Assembly: GCA_016946835.1 (NCBI GenBank)
Contig: JACVTC010000014.1
Location: forward strand, 815,001-879,000
Source: Neocallimastix lanati (nom. inval.)
Lineage: Eukaryota > Neocallimastigomycota > Neocallimastigomycetes > Neocallimastigales > Neocallimastigaceae
Direction: 5' to 3'
Length of the DNA stretch: 64,000 nucleotides
Of this stretch, positions 11,947-21,778 are shown piece after piece. Under the pieces are notes generated by a model. The model was not told the origin of the DNA. It ran no database searches and worked only from the letters and a program-made list of their open reading frames with translations. The translations under genes and the position numbers were made by a program. The stretch's first letter is position 1; the number at the start of each line of letters is the position of its first letter.

Positions 11947-11952
11947 TTTAAA
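11920..11952 (-). promoter_or_regulatory. E2 programmed -1 frameshift signal
   Basis: The last Gag codons contain the heptamer TTTAAAC (minus strand, plus 11946-11952), in Gag frame as T TTA AAC. The Gag stop follows one codon later. An 8-nt spacer (11938-11945) is followed by a hairpin with stem GGGAGT/ACTCCC (11932-11937 with 11920-11925) and a 6-nt loop. Pol is open in the -1 frame across the site. This is the classical X XXY YYZ slippery site with a downstream structure. Confidence 0.88.
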
Positions 11953-12857
11953 TGATTTTCATAAAACTTCTTGCGGTTATTTTCCAATATAGAATTTAAT
12001 TTAGGACAGTTTCGTTTGGTATGTCCTTCATTGCTACAAAACCAGCAAGTACTAATTTTCATTTCTTTCATCTTGTTAGTGAGATTTTCTATAGATACAT
12101 TTTTGTGGGTTTTTGGTTTGTTAAAATCATTTGAAATGTTCTTATTAAAATTACTTTTAGAGTTAAGGAGATTGTAACGAGTCTTATCATAATATTCAGT
12201 ACTATTTTTAATAGATAAACGATCAACTTTTTCAGCTATAGCGAATGCTTTGGTAATAGAAATATTGTCTTTAAGCATAACCTTTCTCCATGCGTCAGGA
12301 TTATTGGTTAAGGAATCTGCATAATCTAAAACACTAATTTTTCTTCTTCTCTTTTTATCCAATTTATGGTACAAAGATCTATAACGGACATTAAAATCTT
12401 TAACTTTCTCGTTCTTCTTTATTTTCATGGAACGTAATTCTCGTAACAAATTGGTTTGATCTTCTTTAAGTCCATAGAAAGTCTTCAGATGATTTATGAT
12501 TTCATCAAGGCTTGGGTAGGTGCTAGTAGATTCACTTTCTTCATCACCTTCTCCTTCACTATCGCTATCGAAATCAGAATCTTCATCTTCAGTAAGGTCA
12601 TTTCCATCTTCTAGTTCTTGGATAATTTCTCTTGGTTCTCCAGAAGCCGTTAATATACAAGCAGTAAAAATAGTTTCAGGATCCTTGATATGTTGGTATT
12701 TTATCCATGCCTTTAACTCATTTGCCCAGGAGTTGATGTCAAGGTTTTGTTTAGTAAGCTTTTCAAAATCTTTTAATTCTTTCTTTAATTCTCTGAAGCT
12801 AAGCTTACTTTCTGGAGTACTCTCTGTTGGAGTACTGGAAGTACTGGATGTTCTCAT
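11940..12857 (-). CDS. E2 Gag
   Basis: This 305-residue frame starts at the ATG at 12857. It has a Ser/Thr-rich N-terminus, a helical capsid-like region, and a strongly acidic Glu/Asp/Ser insert at about residues 86-112. A second conserved region has LRELRSMKIKKNEKVKDFN. One zinc knuckle CWFCSNEGHTKRNC lies near the C-terminus (about 271-284). It ends in NHLNH, overlapping the frameshift heptamer. It would form the particle shell, and the knuckle would bind element RNA. The acidic insert is unusual for a nucleic-acid-binding Gag and is absent from the other three Gags here. Confidence 0.88.
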   Translation of the reverse strand: MRTSSTSSTPTESTPESKLSFRELKKELKDFEKLTKQNLDINSWANELKAWIKYQHIKDPETIFTACILTASGEPREIIQELEDGNDLTEDEDSDFDSDSEGEGDEESESTSTYPSLDEIINHLKTFYGLKEDQTNLLRELRSMKIKKNEKVKDFNVRYRSLYHKLDKKRRRKISVLDYADSLTNNPDAWRKVMLKDNISITKAFAIAEKVDRLSIKNSTEYYDKTRYNLLNSKSNFNKNISNDFNKPKTHKNVSIENLTNKMKEMKISTCWFCSNEGHTKRNCPKLNSILENNRKKFYENHLNH

Positions 12858-13366
12858 AAAATAAAATTTATTGTATCTATAGAATGCTAAACCTCGTAAT
12901 GTATAAATTGTTATAAAAAAGTAAAAATAAAAAAAAATTAAAAAAAATAAATCTTTTAACTAATAAAATTATTAATTATTTATTATTATTAATCACTTAT
13001 TAAATTATAATAATCGTGCAATCTGATAGTACACACTGTCTGACGTGCAGCTTACCTCTTGAAAGGTGTCATGCCACGCGTGTGCCACGGTTACTATTTT
13101 CAATATAAAAAATAGCAGTCCAGAGCCTACTAGCCCAATTACTATGTAGGATAAACTTAACCCGGAAATCTATGCACGAATATTAGTTTAATTTAATATT
13201 AATTAATATTTTTAACAATTAATAATAATTAGTTAAAAATATAAAAATTGTTTTCTTTTTTAAAAAAATATTTGTTTTATTAGAAAAATTATTTATTAAT
13301 ATTATAATTTTATCCCCAATGTATTAATTTATTATTATATTCCCCGATATCTCCACCAATTTTTCA
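12858..13366 (-). promoter_or_regulatory. E2 leader: primer-binding site and structured RNA
   Basis: Reading leftwards from the 5' LTR, an 8-nt spacer is followed by an 18-nt site TGGTGGAGATATCGGGGA (plus 13341-13358). Its complement ends in CCA and looks like a tRNA 3' end (T-stem plus acceptor). A GC-rich block lies at 13014-13179 and is described separately. The remainder is AT-rich. The gag ATG follows the GC-rich block by about 157 nt. Confidence 0.72.
13014..13179 (-). ncRNA. Conserved structured leader RNA, E2 copy
   Basis: The 7-bp closing helix pairs 13173-13179 with 13014-13020 (TCGTGCA/TGCACGA). A second 8-bp helix pairs 13150-13157 (AGTTTATC, minus) with 13049-13056 (GGTAAGCT). 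A hairpin pairs 13109-13115 with 13094-13100 (CTATTTT/AAAATAG). Blocks shared with E4 are GATTTCCGG, TTAAGTTTA, AGGCTCTG, GACACC, AGGTAAGCTG and TACTATCA. Its role is unknown; packaging, translation control or dimerisation are possible. Confidence 0.68.
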
Positions 13367-14154
13367 TGGTATGGTTCATATAATTTTAGGAATATAATAA
13401 TAATTAACACAAATAATAAAATTACAATAAAAAAAAATAATTTGTTTTAAAATCAATATTTATTTATTTAAATTTATAAAAGAAAAATAATAATATAATT
13501 ATTTATTTAATAAAAAGAAAGTTATTGATTATATTTTATTTCACTAAAATTACATGTATTTATATTTTTTTATCAAATTAAAATTTGTAAAGCCTAACTA
13601 TTTTTTTAATAAACTAATTACTAATTATTTTTATAAATAAAACATTTAAATTGAAATTGAATTATTATTTTAGTTAATAATATTATTGTTATAAATAGTA
13701 GTTATATATTATTGAATTATTAATTATTTAATAATAGTTTAATACTAATATATATAAAATAAAAATAAAGAGATTATACAGAATATTTTATTGTGGTTTA
13801 GTTAAATTTAATAATTAAAAATAAATTTAAATTGATAACGAAAATTTTAATAACTAATTAAATAGATTTGATTATTTTCAATATAACATAATACAAAAGA
13901 AATATAATATTAATATATTAAGTGGGCAAGGACAATATTCTTGGCTAAAGATTTTTAATACATTATAATGGAATCGGATCGATAATTCAAAAAGGAATTA
14001 TAAGTTAATTAGTGATTTATTAACTTAAGATTTCTATTTAGTAATATTTGAAGAATATTGGAAAGTTCCAATTATATAGAATAGAATAATCTATAAGGTT
14101 AGAATAATTTATATTATTTTAGTACAATTAGTATTATTTGTTCATTCTGTATTA
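13367..14154 (-). repeat. E2 5' LTR
   Basis: It is 788 bp and matches 7141-7927 except for two A-run lengths (9 versus 7, and 4 versus 5). Its right flank is CTTTAG, which does not duplicate the left flank of the element. Confidence 0.88.
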
Positions 14155-14471
14155 CTTTAGTTGTTAAGGTTTTAGAGAATTAAATAAAAATAAAGTAAAG
14201 AAACACAAATTTTATTTTTTTTTATTTATTATTTTTATTTATAAATTTATTTTATTAATTTTACTTGATGATTTTTAAAAATTAGTAGCAAAATTTACAA
14301 CTATTTATACTTTTTTTTCAAGGCATAAAAGTTGTTCTTGCCACTAAATTACATTTTATTTTTATTTTTTTTTTTATAAAAACTATTAAATTTAAATTGA
14401 TTTTTATAATCAATTATATAAAATTTAATTATAACAATATAAATAAAATACATTTATAATATTAATAAAAC

Positions 14472-14521
<50 letters not shown>

Positions 14522-15010
14522 CTATCTAAAATATTACTAATAAGAATTTATTTAATTGGCTATAATTTTTATTACAATCTGTTAAAATATTCAAATAAAA
14601 ATAAAAATACTATTCTAATATAAAGGTTTTTAATAAAATAAAATATTTTTCAATATAAAATAAAACATTTCGATATAAAATTTTATAATAAAAGTTAAAA
14701 TATAATATATAAATTTTTAATTATCAATATATAAAAATATTATTAATACAAATTTTCATTATTAATATAAAAATAAAAAAATAAGATTTATTATTAATAT
14801 TGCTAATATAAGTTTTAAATATATAAAAATATTACTATTAATATAAGATTTAATATAAAAATATAAAGTTTAATATAATTTTTGATTTAATTTTTGATTT
14901 TTGGATTTAAAAATTTATTAAAGTACAAAAATAATAATGTACACATAATGTATTAGAAATAAATCGTAGATTTAATTAAGAATGCATTATTTAGTACATT
15001 CTTATCATAG
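14155..15010 (+). repeat. E0 fragment, AT-rich
   Basis: This piece of the outer LTR-like insertion lies between E2 and E3. It holds a T-run of about 46 nt at 14471-14516 and repeated short AATATAAAA-type units. No ORF, RNA gene or other signal is recognisable. It ends in CATAG at the E3 border. Confidence 0.55.
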
Positions 15011-15686
15011 TGGTACAGGACTTTTCATTTATTTATTTTCAATAATAATATATTCTAATTAATTCTAATTAAACTTATTTAATTATTTCCGAATATTATC
15101 TAAACTAATTAAACTCAACATTAATATTCTAATGTTTTTAAATATTAACTAAGCTCTCTTTTATTTTATTTTAAACCCCTTAATTAACTTAATTATTATT
15201 TAAACTTAAAACTATTATATTAACAACACAGCTTAACACTAAATTAAAACACCCTTAATTTATTTTACCTTATTTTATTCTAAAATTTAATTTATAAAAT
15301 TTTGAGAGAGAGTTTTTTAATATTTTTTTGATTTTACAAGTTATTTATAGAATTTAATGAAGTTTTTTAATTGGTTCAAATAAATTTTTAATTAATTAAA
15401 ATAAAATAATGTATAAAAAATAATAAAATAATATATAAAAATAATAAAAATTAAAGTAAAAATAAAAGTAAAAGTAAAAATAAAAATAAAAATATAAAAT
15501 AAAAATAAATTATAAGATAAAAATAATATAATAAAAATTAAAATAAAAATAAAGTAAAAGTAAAAATACAAATAAAAATTTAAAATAAAAATAAAGATAT
15601 AAAATAAAAATAATATAAAAAAAAATAAAAACAAATATAAAATAATAAATTCAATAATATAAGCAATATTAGATTGTTCCGTATCA
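15011..15686 (-). repeat. E3 3' LTR
   Basis: It is 676 bp, the same length as 21100-21775 with no visible differences. The middle (15390-15650) is a purine-rich (A,G)/T string of AAAATAAA-type units. This is simple sequence, not a gene, although it stays open in one frame. Confidence 0.92.
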
Positions 15687-15817
15687 AGATGCCCCCGTTG
15701 AGTTAGGACTTCGTCCCTGAAGTCTCTATTTCACATAACTTATACGGAACAATATTTTTTAAATGGACATTACGTTCTGCAATTTCATTAGTGAGCGGAT
15801 CACACAAGGTAACAGTA

Positions 15818-18800
15818 TTAAATTGTTTTTTTAACTATCTTCATTGGTCCAAGGAAAAATGGGTCAAGTTTTCTTCGATTTATTAGTCGTACTAATACAA
15901 GATCCCCTGGATTGTAATCTGCCTTAAGTCTCTTCATTTGTTTTCTCCGATCTTCCCAAAGCTTATTAGCTGTTTCAATATTGTTAACAGCTTCTTTTAT
16001 CCATTTATTATGTTTTGTGAATCTTCTAATTAAATATTCTTCGTCAGACTCCCACTCCTCTTTTTTATCTAAGTTAATCATTAGCTCAAATGGCTGCAAA
16101 TTCCGACGACCATATAGAAGCTCAAAACTTGAAAATTTAGTTGTTTCATGCTTACATGTTCTAATAGCCCATAATGCACTTGGAAGGATTTCGTCCCAAT
16201 TAGTAGTATTTTTATTACATAATATTCTTAAATACTTCCCAATTTCTTTATTGCGATTCTCTACCTCGCCATTGGATTCCGGGTGATAAACATTAGTATA
16301 GTTTACATAGACACCATAGAGATCTAAGAAAGACTTTGTCTTATCTGATCGAAACTGCGGACCGTTGTCAGTGACAAGTATCTCTGGTGTACCGTGCCTA
16401 GAAAATACTCTTGTAAGAAAATGTATGACATCATCAGATTCGATATTAATACTGGGTTCGGCTTCGACCCACTTGGTAAGATAATCTACTAATACAAAGA
16501 TATATTGGTATCCCTTCTGTGTTTTGGGTAAAGGTCCAACAATGTCTAATCCAACCTTCGTAAATGGTAAACCAGGTTTAGTAGGTAAATTTTCAGTTTG
16601 ATAGTTTCCTGTTTGTGGACGAAAGAGTTGGCATCTTTTACATGTTCTAACTAAGTACTTAACATCCAATATCATGTTTCTCCAGTAGTAGTCGCGTTTG
16701 AGCCGATTATAAGTCTTGAATATTCCTTCATGCCCGATTCCATGGGCCTGTAAAACAAGATTTATCTTTTCTTCATTATCCTTTATAACTTTTCTTAGGG
16801 TTTTAGAATCTTTATCATCATAATATTCTACATTGTCAATTGTTACAAAGCTATTTTTAAAATTATTAACGGGGTTATTACCATCTTCCAATATTAAAGG
16901 AGCAACTATTTCGTCTTTAGATTCCATTCTGGACAGTGCATCTGCTATGACATTCTTTTTTCCGGGTTCGTATAATACTTTTATTTTAAGCATTGAAAAT
17001 AATATTACCCATCTTGTCTGTCTTGCATTATTTGTTTCTTTATTCTTAAAGAGTCCTACTAATGGTTTGTGATCCGTGTAGAGAAGAGTTTCGAATTTAT
17101 TTCCAGCAAAGTATGATTTAAATTTTTTGACACAATAAGCAGCAGCAGTACCTTCAAGATCAGTAATTCCGTAGTTTTGTTCTCCTGGTTTTAAAGTTCG
17201 ATTAATAAAATGTATTGGCTTTTCATTATTATTTTCATCTTTCTGTAATAATACACCTCCTATTCCTGAATATGATGCATCCGTACGTATAATAAATTGC
17301 TTTTCAAAATCTGGCATTGTTAGTATTGGTGCTTTCATTAATCTATCTTTCAACTTATCGAATCCTTCTTCTTGTTCTGAGTTCCAAACAAATGGGGTTT
17401 CTTTCTTTAAAAGTTTATAGAGAGGTTTAGCAATACTTGAGTAATTAGCAATAAATTTACGATAGTATCCAACTGCGCCCAAGAAGGACTGGAGTTGCTT
17501 TACTGTTGTAGGAGCAGACCAACTAGCAATGGCGTTGACTTTAGACATTATCGGTGAAATTCCTTCAACTGAGAGTGTATGTCCCAGAAGCTCTACCTTT
17601 TTCTTAAAGAAATTGCATTTTTCTAGATTTACTTTTAACCGATTTACGGATATAATTTCAAAAACTTTAATAATATCTTTAATATGTTCTTCTAATGAAT
17701 TGGAAAAAATAACTAAGTCGTCGATGTAGATGAACATACATACTCCAATTAGTGGGAAAAAGATCCTGTTCATTTCCCTCTGGAAGGTTGCTGGTGCATT
17801 ACAGAGACCGAAAGGCATGACGCGAAATTGATAGTTTCCAAAGATAGTAGTGAAACTGGTTTTAGGAATATCATTCTTTGACATTGGAATTTGATGGAAT
17901 CCTGAAAACAAGTCTATGGTTGTAAAATATTTGACTTTCTTCCCTATGGAGAAAAGGATTTCATCTATTAAGGGTAATGAGTATGCATCTTTTATAGTTA
18001 AATCATTCAATTTTCGAAAGTCTATGCACATTCGCCATTTATTATTTTTTTTAAGAACTAGTATTACAGGGAAAGACCATGGTGAATTGGATGGTTCTAT
18101 TAGTTTATTATTAATTAACTTGGTGATTTCTTCCTTAAGTGCATCAGCTTGTACCTTTGATAAGCGATAGCATTTTTGTTTGATTGGTTTAGCACCATCT
18201 TTCAATTGAATGGTATGTGGTAATAATTTAGTTGACTGTAATTCCTCAATTTTGGTAGCTAAAATATGATAATATTTATTAAATAATTTTTTAACTTGTT
18301 TTTTATATTTCCACGGAATTTCCAATATTAACTTATCAATTATTTCCTTTTTCTCGTCAATATCCTCTTTTTCTTTTACCTTTTTTGTAAAACAAAGTAA
18401 CAACAATCTGTCTTCTTCTTCATTTGTTTGTTTGGTAGGCAATTCTTCAGTGCTTATACATTTATCCTTTTTGTGTAAAGGTATTATTCTCTCCCAAGTC
18501 TCATCTCTGTTCATTCTACAAAGGAAATTGTCAACTGGGTTTATGAAAAGGTGATTTTCTTTAAGTGTTCTATATCCGATTAGTACGTCAAAGATATTTT
18601 TATCATGATCAATTATCCTAAAGCTATCTTGTATTTCTATATTTCCAAATTTTAGTCTCAAATAACAAGTTTCCATAACGATATTCTTATTGGAGAAAAC
18701 TTGAATAATGTTATCATCAGTGTATCCAGATGGAGTTATATTCTTTAATTTGTTAAAGTATTTCCTTGTAATTAAGTTAATGCTAGCACAAGTATCTAGA

Positions 18801-19507
18801 AACGCTACTCCTGGTGTGTTTTCTACGATACATTCTGCGGTCGCAACGTCTTCTCTGCTTAATGCGGACATCATCACCTTTTCTGGGTTTTCTTCAGTCA
18901 TCTCAGGGGCTTTCAATTTTAATGCCTTAGAGAGTTCCGATCTTAGCTTAGGACTCGCATCAATCAATTGGGATATTGAGATATTTGCCATTAGCTTGTT
19001 TAGGTCGTCTGTAATGTTGTACCTTTTCCTTCCTTCCATCATAGACACATGTTTAGTATTGTTATTACCTAGTTGCTTATTCCTTTTTTCTTTTATTGTA
19101 TCACTTGGTAATGTACTTTGATTCTTATTTGGTTTATTGATATTGCTGTTATTCTTTTCTGCTTCGGTCTGTATTTCTTTAGTTCTTTCTATTTTTGACA
19201 TGCTTTTCGCTTTATTTATTGATGGTTGTGCAATTATTGAAACATCTACTTCTTCAAGTTTTTCTGTGTTGGAATTTTTGTTATTTTCAGTTTCCATGTT
19301 ATCTTGAGCATACTGAAGGCCTTTAGGGATTGGTATACTAACTGGGTTTTCTTTTAATGTTCTTATAGTTCTATTTTCATAAGGTTTTGAACCAGAATTA
19401 TTTTTATTTCTTCTTATAACCGCAGCTAAAATTGGTTCTTTTGACTCTGTAGGGTTCTGATAGGTTGTGGTTTGATATACGGGAGTTTCCCTTCTCCCAT
19501 TTATTAG
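15818..19507 (-). pseudogene. E3 Pol polyprotein, C-terminus frameshifted
   Basis: Entered at the frameshift site, the frame gives 1229 residues. It has a long Asn/Lys-rich linker and a protease reading LDTCAS (18782-18796) with Cys where Gly is expected. RT has YIDDLVIFS, RNase H has RTDASYSGIGG, and the integrase has HGIGHEGIFKT with CKRCQ. The DDE core has GLDIVGPL, VTDNGPQF and NGEVENRNKE. It stops right after GPMKIVKKTI. E2 continues about 34 residues further with NRNVHLKNIV. In E3 a matching NVHLKNIV segment exists in another frame down to a stop at 15703-15705, next to the purine tract. A run of seven A at about 15827-15833, one longer than needed, accounts for the shift. The lost part is the integrase tail, so activity may persist. 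An assembly error in the run is also possible. Confidence 0.82.
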
Positions 19508-19513
19508 TTTAAA
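19481..19513 (-). promoter_or_regulatory. E3 programmed -1 frameshift signal
   Basis: The heptamer TTTAAAC (plus 19507-19513) is in Gag frame as T TTA AAC and is followed immediately by the Gag stop. The spacer is 8 nt (19499-19506). A hairpin GGGAG/CTCCC pairs 19494-19498 with 19481-19485, with an 8-nt loop. The -1 frame is open from here through the first Pol ATG at 19297. Heptamer, spacer length and stem sequence are nearly the same as in E2 although the flanking proteins differ. Confidence 0.88.
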
Positions 19514-20412
19514 TGATTATTTTCTTTTTCTTTATTTTCTCTCTCTTCTATTTCAGCTAACTGCTTAAATGTATAAGGACACCTTCTAAAGATGTGACCT
19601 ATTTTTCCACATCGGAAGCAAACTATATTTTCATTGCGATTTGTTTCATTTTGAGATTTATTTTCAAATTCAGTATTATTTACATTTCTTTGGTTAAAAT
19701 AATTATTATTTTGAAGTGTGCGTCTTTGATTCTGCTTCTGATTATAATTATAGTTATTATTATAATTATTCCTTCTAGTATTAAAGTAATTATTACTCCT
19801 TCTATTATTATTGTATTCATGTTGATATCTTTCAGATTGATTATTGGACTGGCCATGAAATAGTGTTGTCATTACCGTAACTTTATTTGACGTCTTTATT
19901 TGTTCCGCTCTCTCGGCCAATTCAGCTTCTTCAAACGCGTCTTCTAAATCTTCCGATCGTTGGGTAATTACTTGAGATCTAATGTAAGGTCTATACTTAA
20001 TTGATTCAATATAATCATCTACAGTAACAAATGTTTGGTAAAATTTTGGTAAGCTATCGTAGAGTTTCTTATATCTCCAGTTGAAGTCGGCTATTGTTTC
20101 ACCCCTTTGAATCTTCAATTTTTGTAGCATTTTACATTTTTCTTGTGGTGTGATCCTAAGTGCTTCCTCCAAAGCTTCTTTTATCTCTTTTATGGATGGA
20201 TAAATCTTACCATCTTCAGTTTCCTTTTCTAGTTCTTGTACTACACCTCTTAGCCTTCCATTTACACATTCTAATGCCCAAATGAATATACTCTTAGGAG
20301 ATTCTATATCTGCTAGAGCCATCAACCTATTAAACTCTTCAAACCAAGAGTCCAATTCTCCTGTTGATTCAGTTACTCTTGGTAATAATTTTTGGATTTC
20401 TAAAATCTTCAT
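19504..20412 (-). CDS. E3 Gag
   Basis: This 302-residue frame has its ATG at 20412. Its capsid-like region (SWFEEFNRLMALADIESP, FNWRYKKLYDSLP) aligns in layout with E2 Gag but lacks the acidic insert. An Asn/Arg/Tyr-rich low-complexity stretch at about 195-250 precedes one zinc knuckle CFRCGKIGHIFRRC (about 265-278). It ends NNHLN at the slippery site. It is predicted to assemble the particle and to bind the element RNA through the knuckle and the basic stretch. Confidence 0.88.
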   Translation of the reverse strand: MKILEIQKLLPRVTESTGELDSWFEEFNRLMALADIESPKSIFIWALECVNGRLRGVVQELEKETEDGKIYPSIKEIKEALEEALRITPQEKCKMLQKLKIQRGETIADFNWRYKKLYDSLPKFYQTFVTVDDYIESIKYRPYIRSQVITQRSEDLEDAFEEAELAERAEQIKTSNKVTVMTTLFHGQSNNQSERYQHEYNNNRRSNNYFNTRRNNYNNNYNYNQKQNQRRTLQNNNYFNQRNVNNTEFENKSQNETNRNENIVCFRCGKIGHIFRRCPYTFKQLAEIEERENKEKENNHLN

Positions 20413-20740
20413 TCTCTTACTTTCTATTGTTAATATTTTAATATTTTATATAACTAATTAAACTGTTATTTTGTTATAAAAACCCGACCAGTAATCTTAT
20501 TATTATACGCTAATTTCTGTGACGTTTCGTCCCCTGTGTTCATTCCGTCACTTCTCCTCGCACTTGCAAACGACTCGAAGATCTTTACACAGCCCTAATC
20601 CCCCACGCTGACCGAAATTAGCAGCTTGTATAATGCTGAAATTAAAATTACTGTTGTTTAAATAACAAAAGAAGGAAAACTTCTATTACCAGTTGAACAA
20701 CAATAACAATATTTCAATCCAAAGGTTGATGGATGGATCA

Positions 20741-20827
<87 letters not shown>

Positions 20828-20987
20828 TTTATAACTCACTATTACTACTATCACTATTATATATAAATATATTTATTAAAATTCTACACACTAAATTAAT
20901 TATTATTCAATTATTTATTACTTTAACTATATTTTATTCTTTCAATTTATAAAATTTCTTATATTATTGTTATTATTAATTTATACT

Positions 20988-21024
<37 letters not shown>

Positions 21025-21099
21025 GTCTATTCTAAATTATTGAATTAATTATTTTCATATTATTATTGTCTTGTCCTGCATAGCTCGCCAAAATTTTTA
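20413..21099 (-). promoter_or_regulatory. E3 leader: primer-binding site, T/ATT tracts, GC-rich structured block
   Basis: Next to the 5' LTR, after 9 nt, the plus strand reads GTCCTGCATAGCTCGCCA (21073-21090), the 3' end of a tRNA including CCA; its complement is the primer site. A T-run (20743-20790) continues into ATT repeats (20791-20826). A GC-rich block at 20509-20622 is closed by the 9-bp helix GCTAATTTC/GAAATTAGC (20509-20517 with 20614-20622). Inside it lies a GTGACG/CGTCAC stem (20519-20524 with 20546-20551). This block does not share the sequence motifs of the E2/E4 leader RNA. Confidence 0.65.
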
Positions 21100-21775
21100 T
21101 GGTACAGGACTTTTCATTTATTTATTTTCAATAATAATATATTCTAATTAATTCTAATTAAACTTATTTAATTATTTCCGAATATTATCTAAACTAATTA
21201 AACTCAACATTAATATTCTAATGTTTTTAAATATTAACTAAGCTCTCTTTTATTTTATTTTAAACCCCTTAATTAACTTAATTATTATTTAAACTTAAAA
21301 CTATTATATTAACAACACAGCTTAACACTAAATTAAAACACCCTTAATTTATTTTACCTTATTTTATTCTAAAATTTAATTTATAAAATTTTGAGAGAGA
21401 GTTTTTTAATATTTTTTTGATTTTACAAGTTATTTATAGAATTTAATGAAGTTTTTTAATTGGTTCAAATAAATTTTTAATTAATTAAAATAAAATAATG
21501 TATAAAAAATAATAAAATAATATATAAAAATAATAAAAATTAAAGTAAAAATAAAAGTAAAAGTAAAAATAAAAATAAAAATATAAAATAAAAATAAATT
21601 ATAAGATAAAAATAATATAATAAAAATTAAAATAAAAATAAAGTAAAAGTAAAAATACAAATAAAAATTTAAAATAAAAATAAAGATATAAAATAAAAAT
21701 AATATAAAAAAAAATAAAAACAAATATAAAATAATAAATTCAATAATATAAGCAATATTAGATTGTTCCGTATCA
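21100..21775 (-). repeat. E3 5' LTR
   Basis: It is 676 bp, the pair of 15011-15686. Its last two bases, CA, may be LTR or may be the start of the CATAG target copy shared with E4. Confidence 0.92.
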
Positions 21776-21778
21776 TAG

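Larger units (their letters stand above)
7141..14154 (-). mobile_element. E2: Ty3-type LTR retrotransposon, gag/pol joined by -1 frameshift
   Basis: LTRs lie at 7141-7927 and 13367-14154 (787 and 788 bp). They differ only in the lengths of two A-runs. In element orientation they start TA rather than TG and end CA. The flanks TTCTG (7136-7140) and CTTTA (14155-14159) do not match, so no target duplication is visible. Internal parts in order are a tRNA-type primer-binding site, a structured leader RNA, gag, a frameshift signal, pol and the purine tract GCGGGGGCATCT. Both frames are open, so the element may be functional. It lies inside E0 directly beside E1. Confidence 0.9.
15011..21775 (-). 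mobile_element. E3: Ty3-type LTR retrotransposon, gag/pol joined by -1 frameshift
   Basis: Two 676-bp LTRs (15011-15686, 21100-21775) look identical and have TG..CA ends in element orientation. The left flank is CATAG (15006-15010). On the right, CATAG occurs at 21774-21778, overlapping the last two LTR bases, and E4 begins immediately after it. Internal order is a tRNA-type primer site, a structured leader, gag, a frameshift signal, pol and the purine tract CGGGGGCATCT. It is related to E2 in coding design and in the purine tract. An extra A near the 3' end of pol shifts the frame and removes the normal C-terminus. Confidence 0.9.

Noticed and set aside
15392-15634. 80-residue Phe/Ile/Leu-rich frame, repeated at 21481-21723
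   Set aside because: It lies inside both E3 LTRs, in simple A/T sequence; duplication is explained by the LTRs.
20509-20622. A hammerhead ribozyme in the E3 leader
   Set aside because: GAAAC-like words are present but no CTGANGA core sits at the required position.
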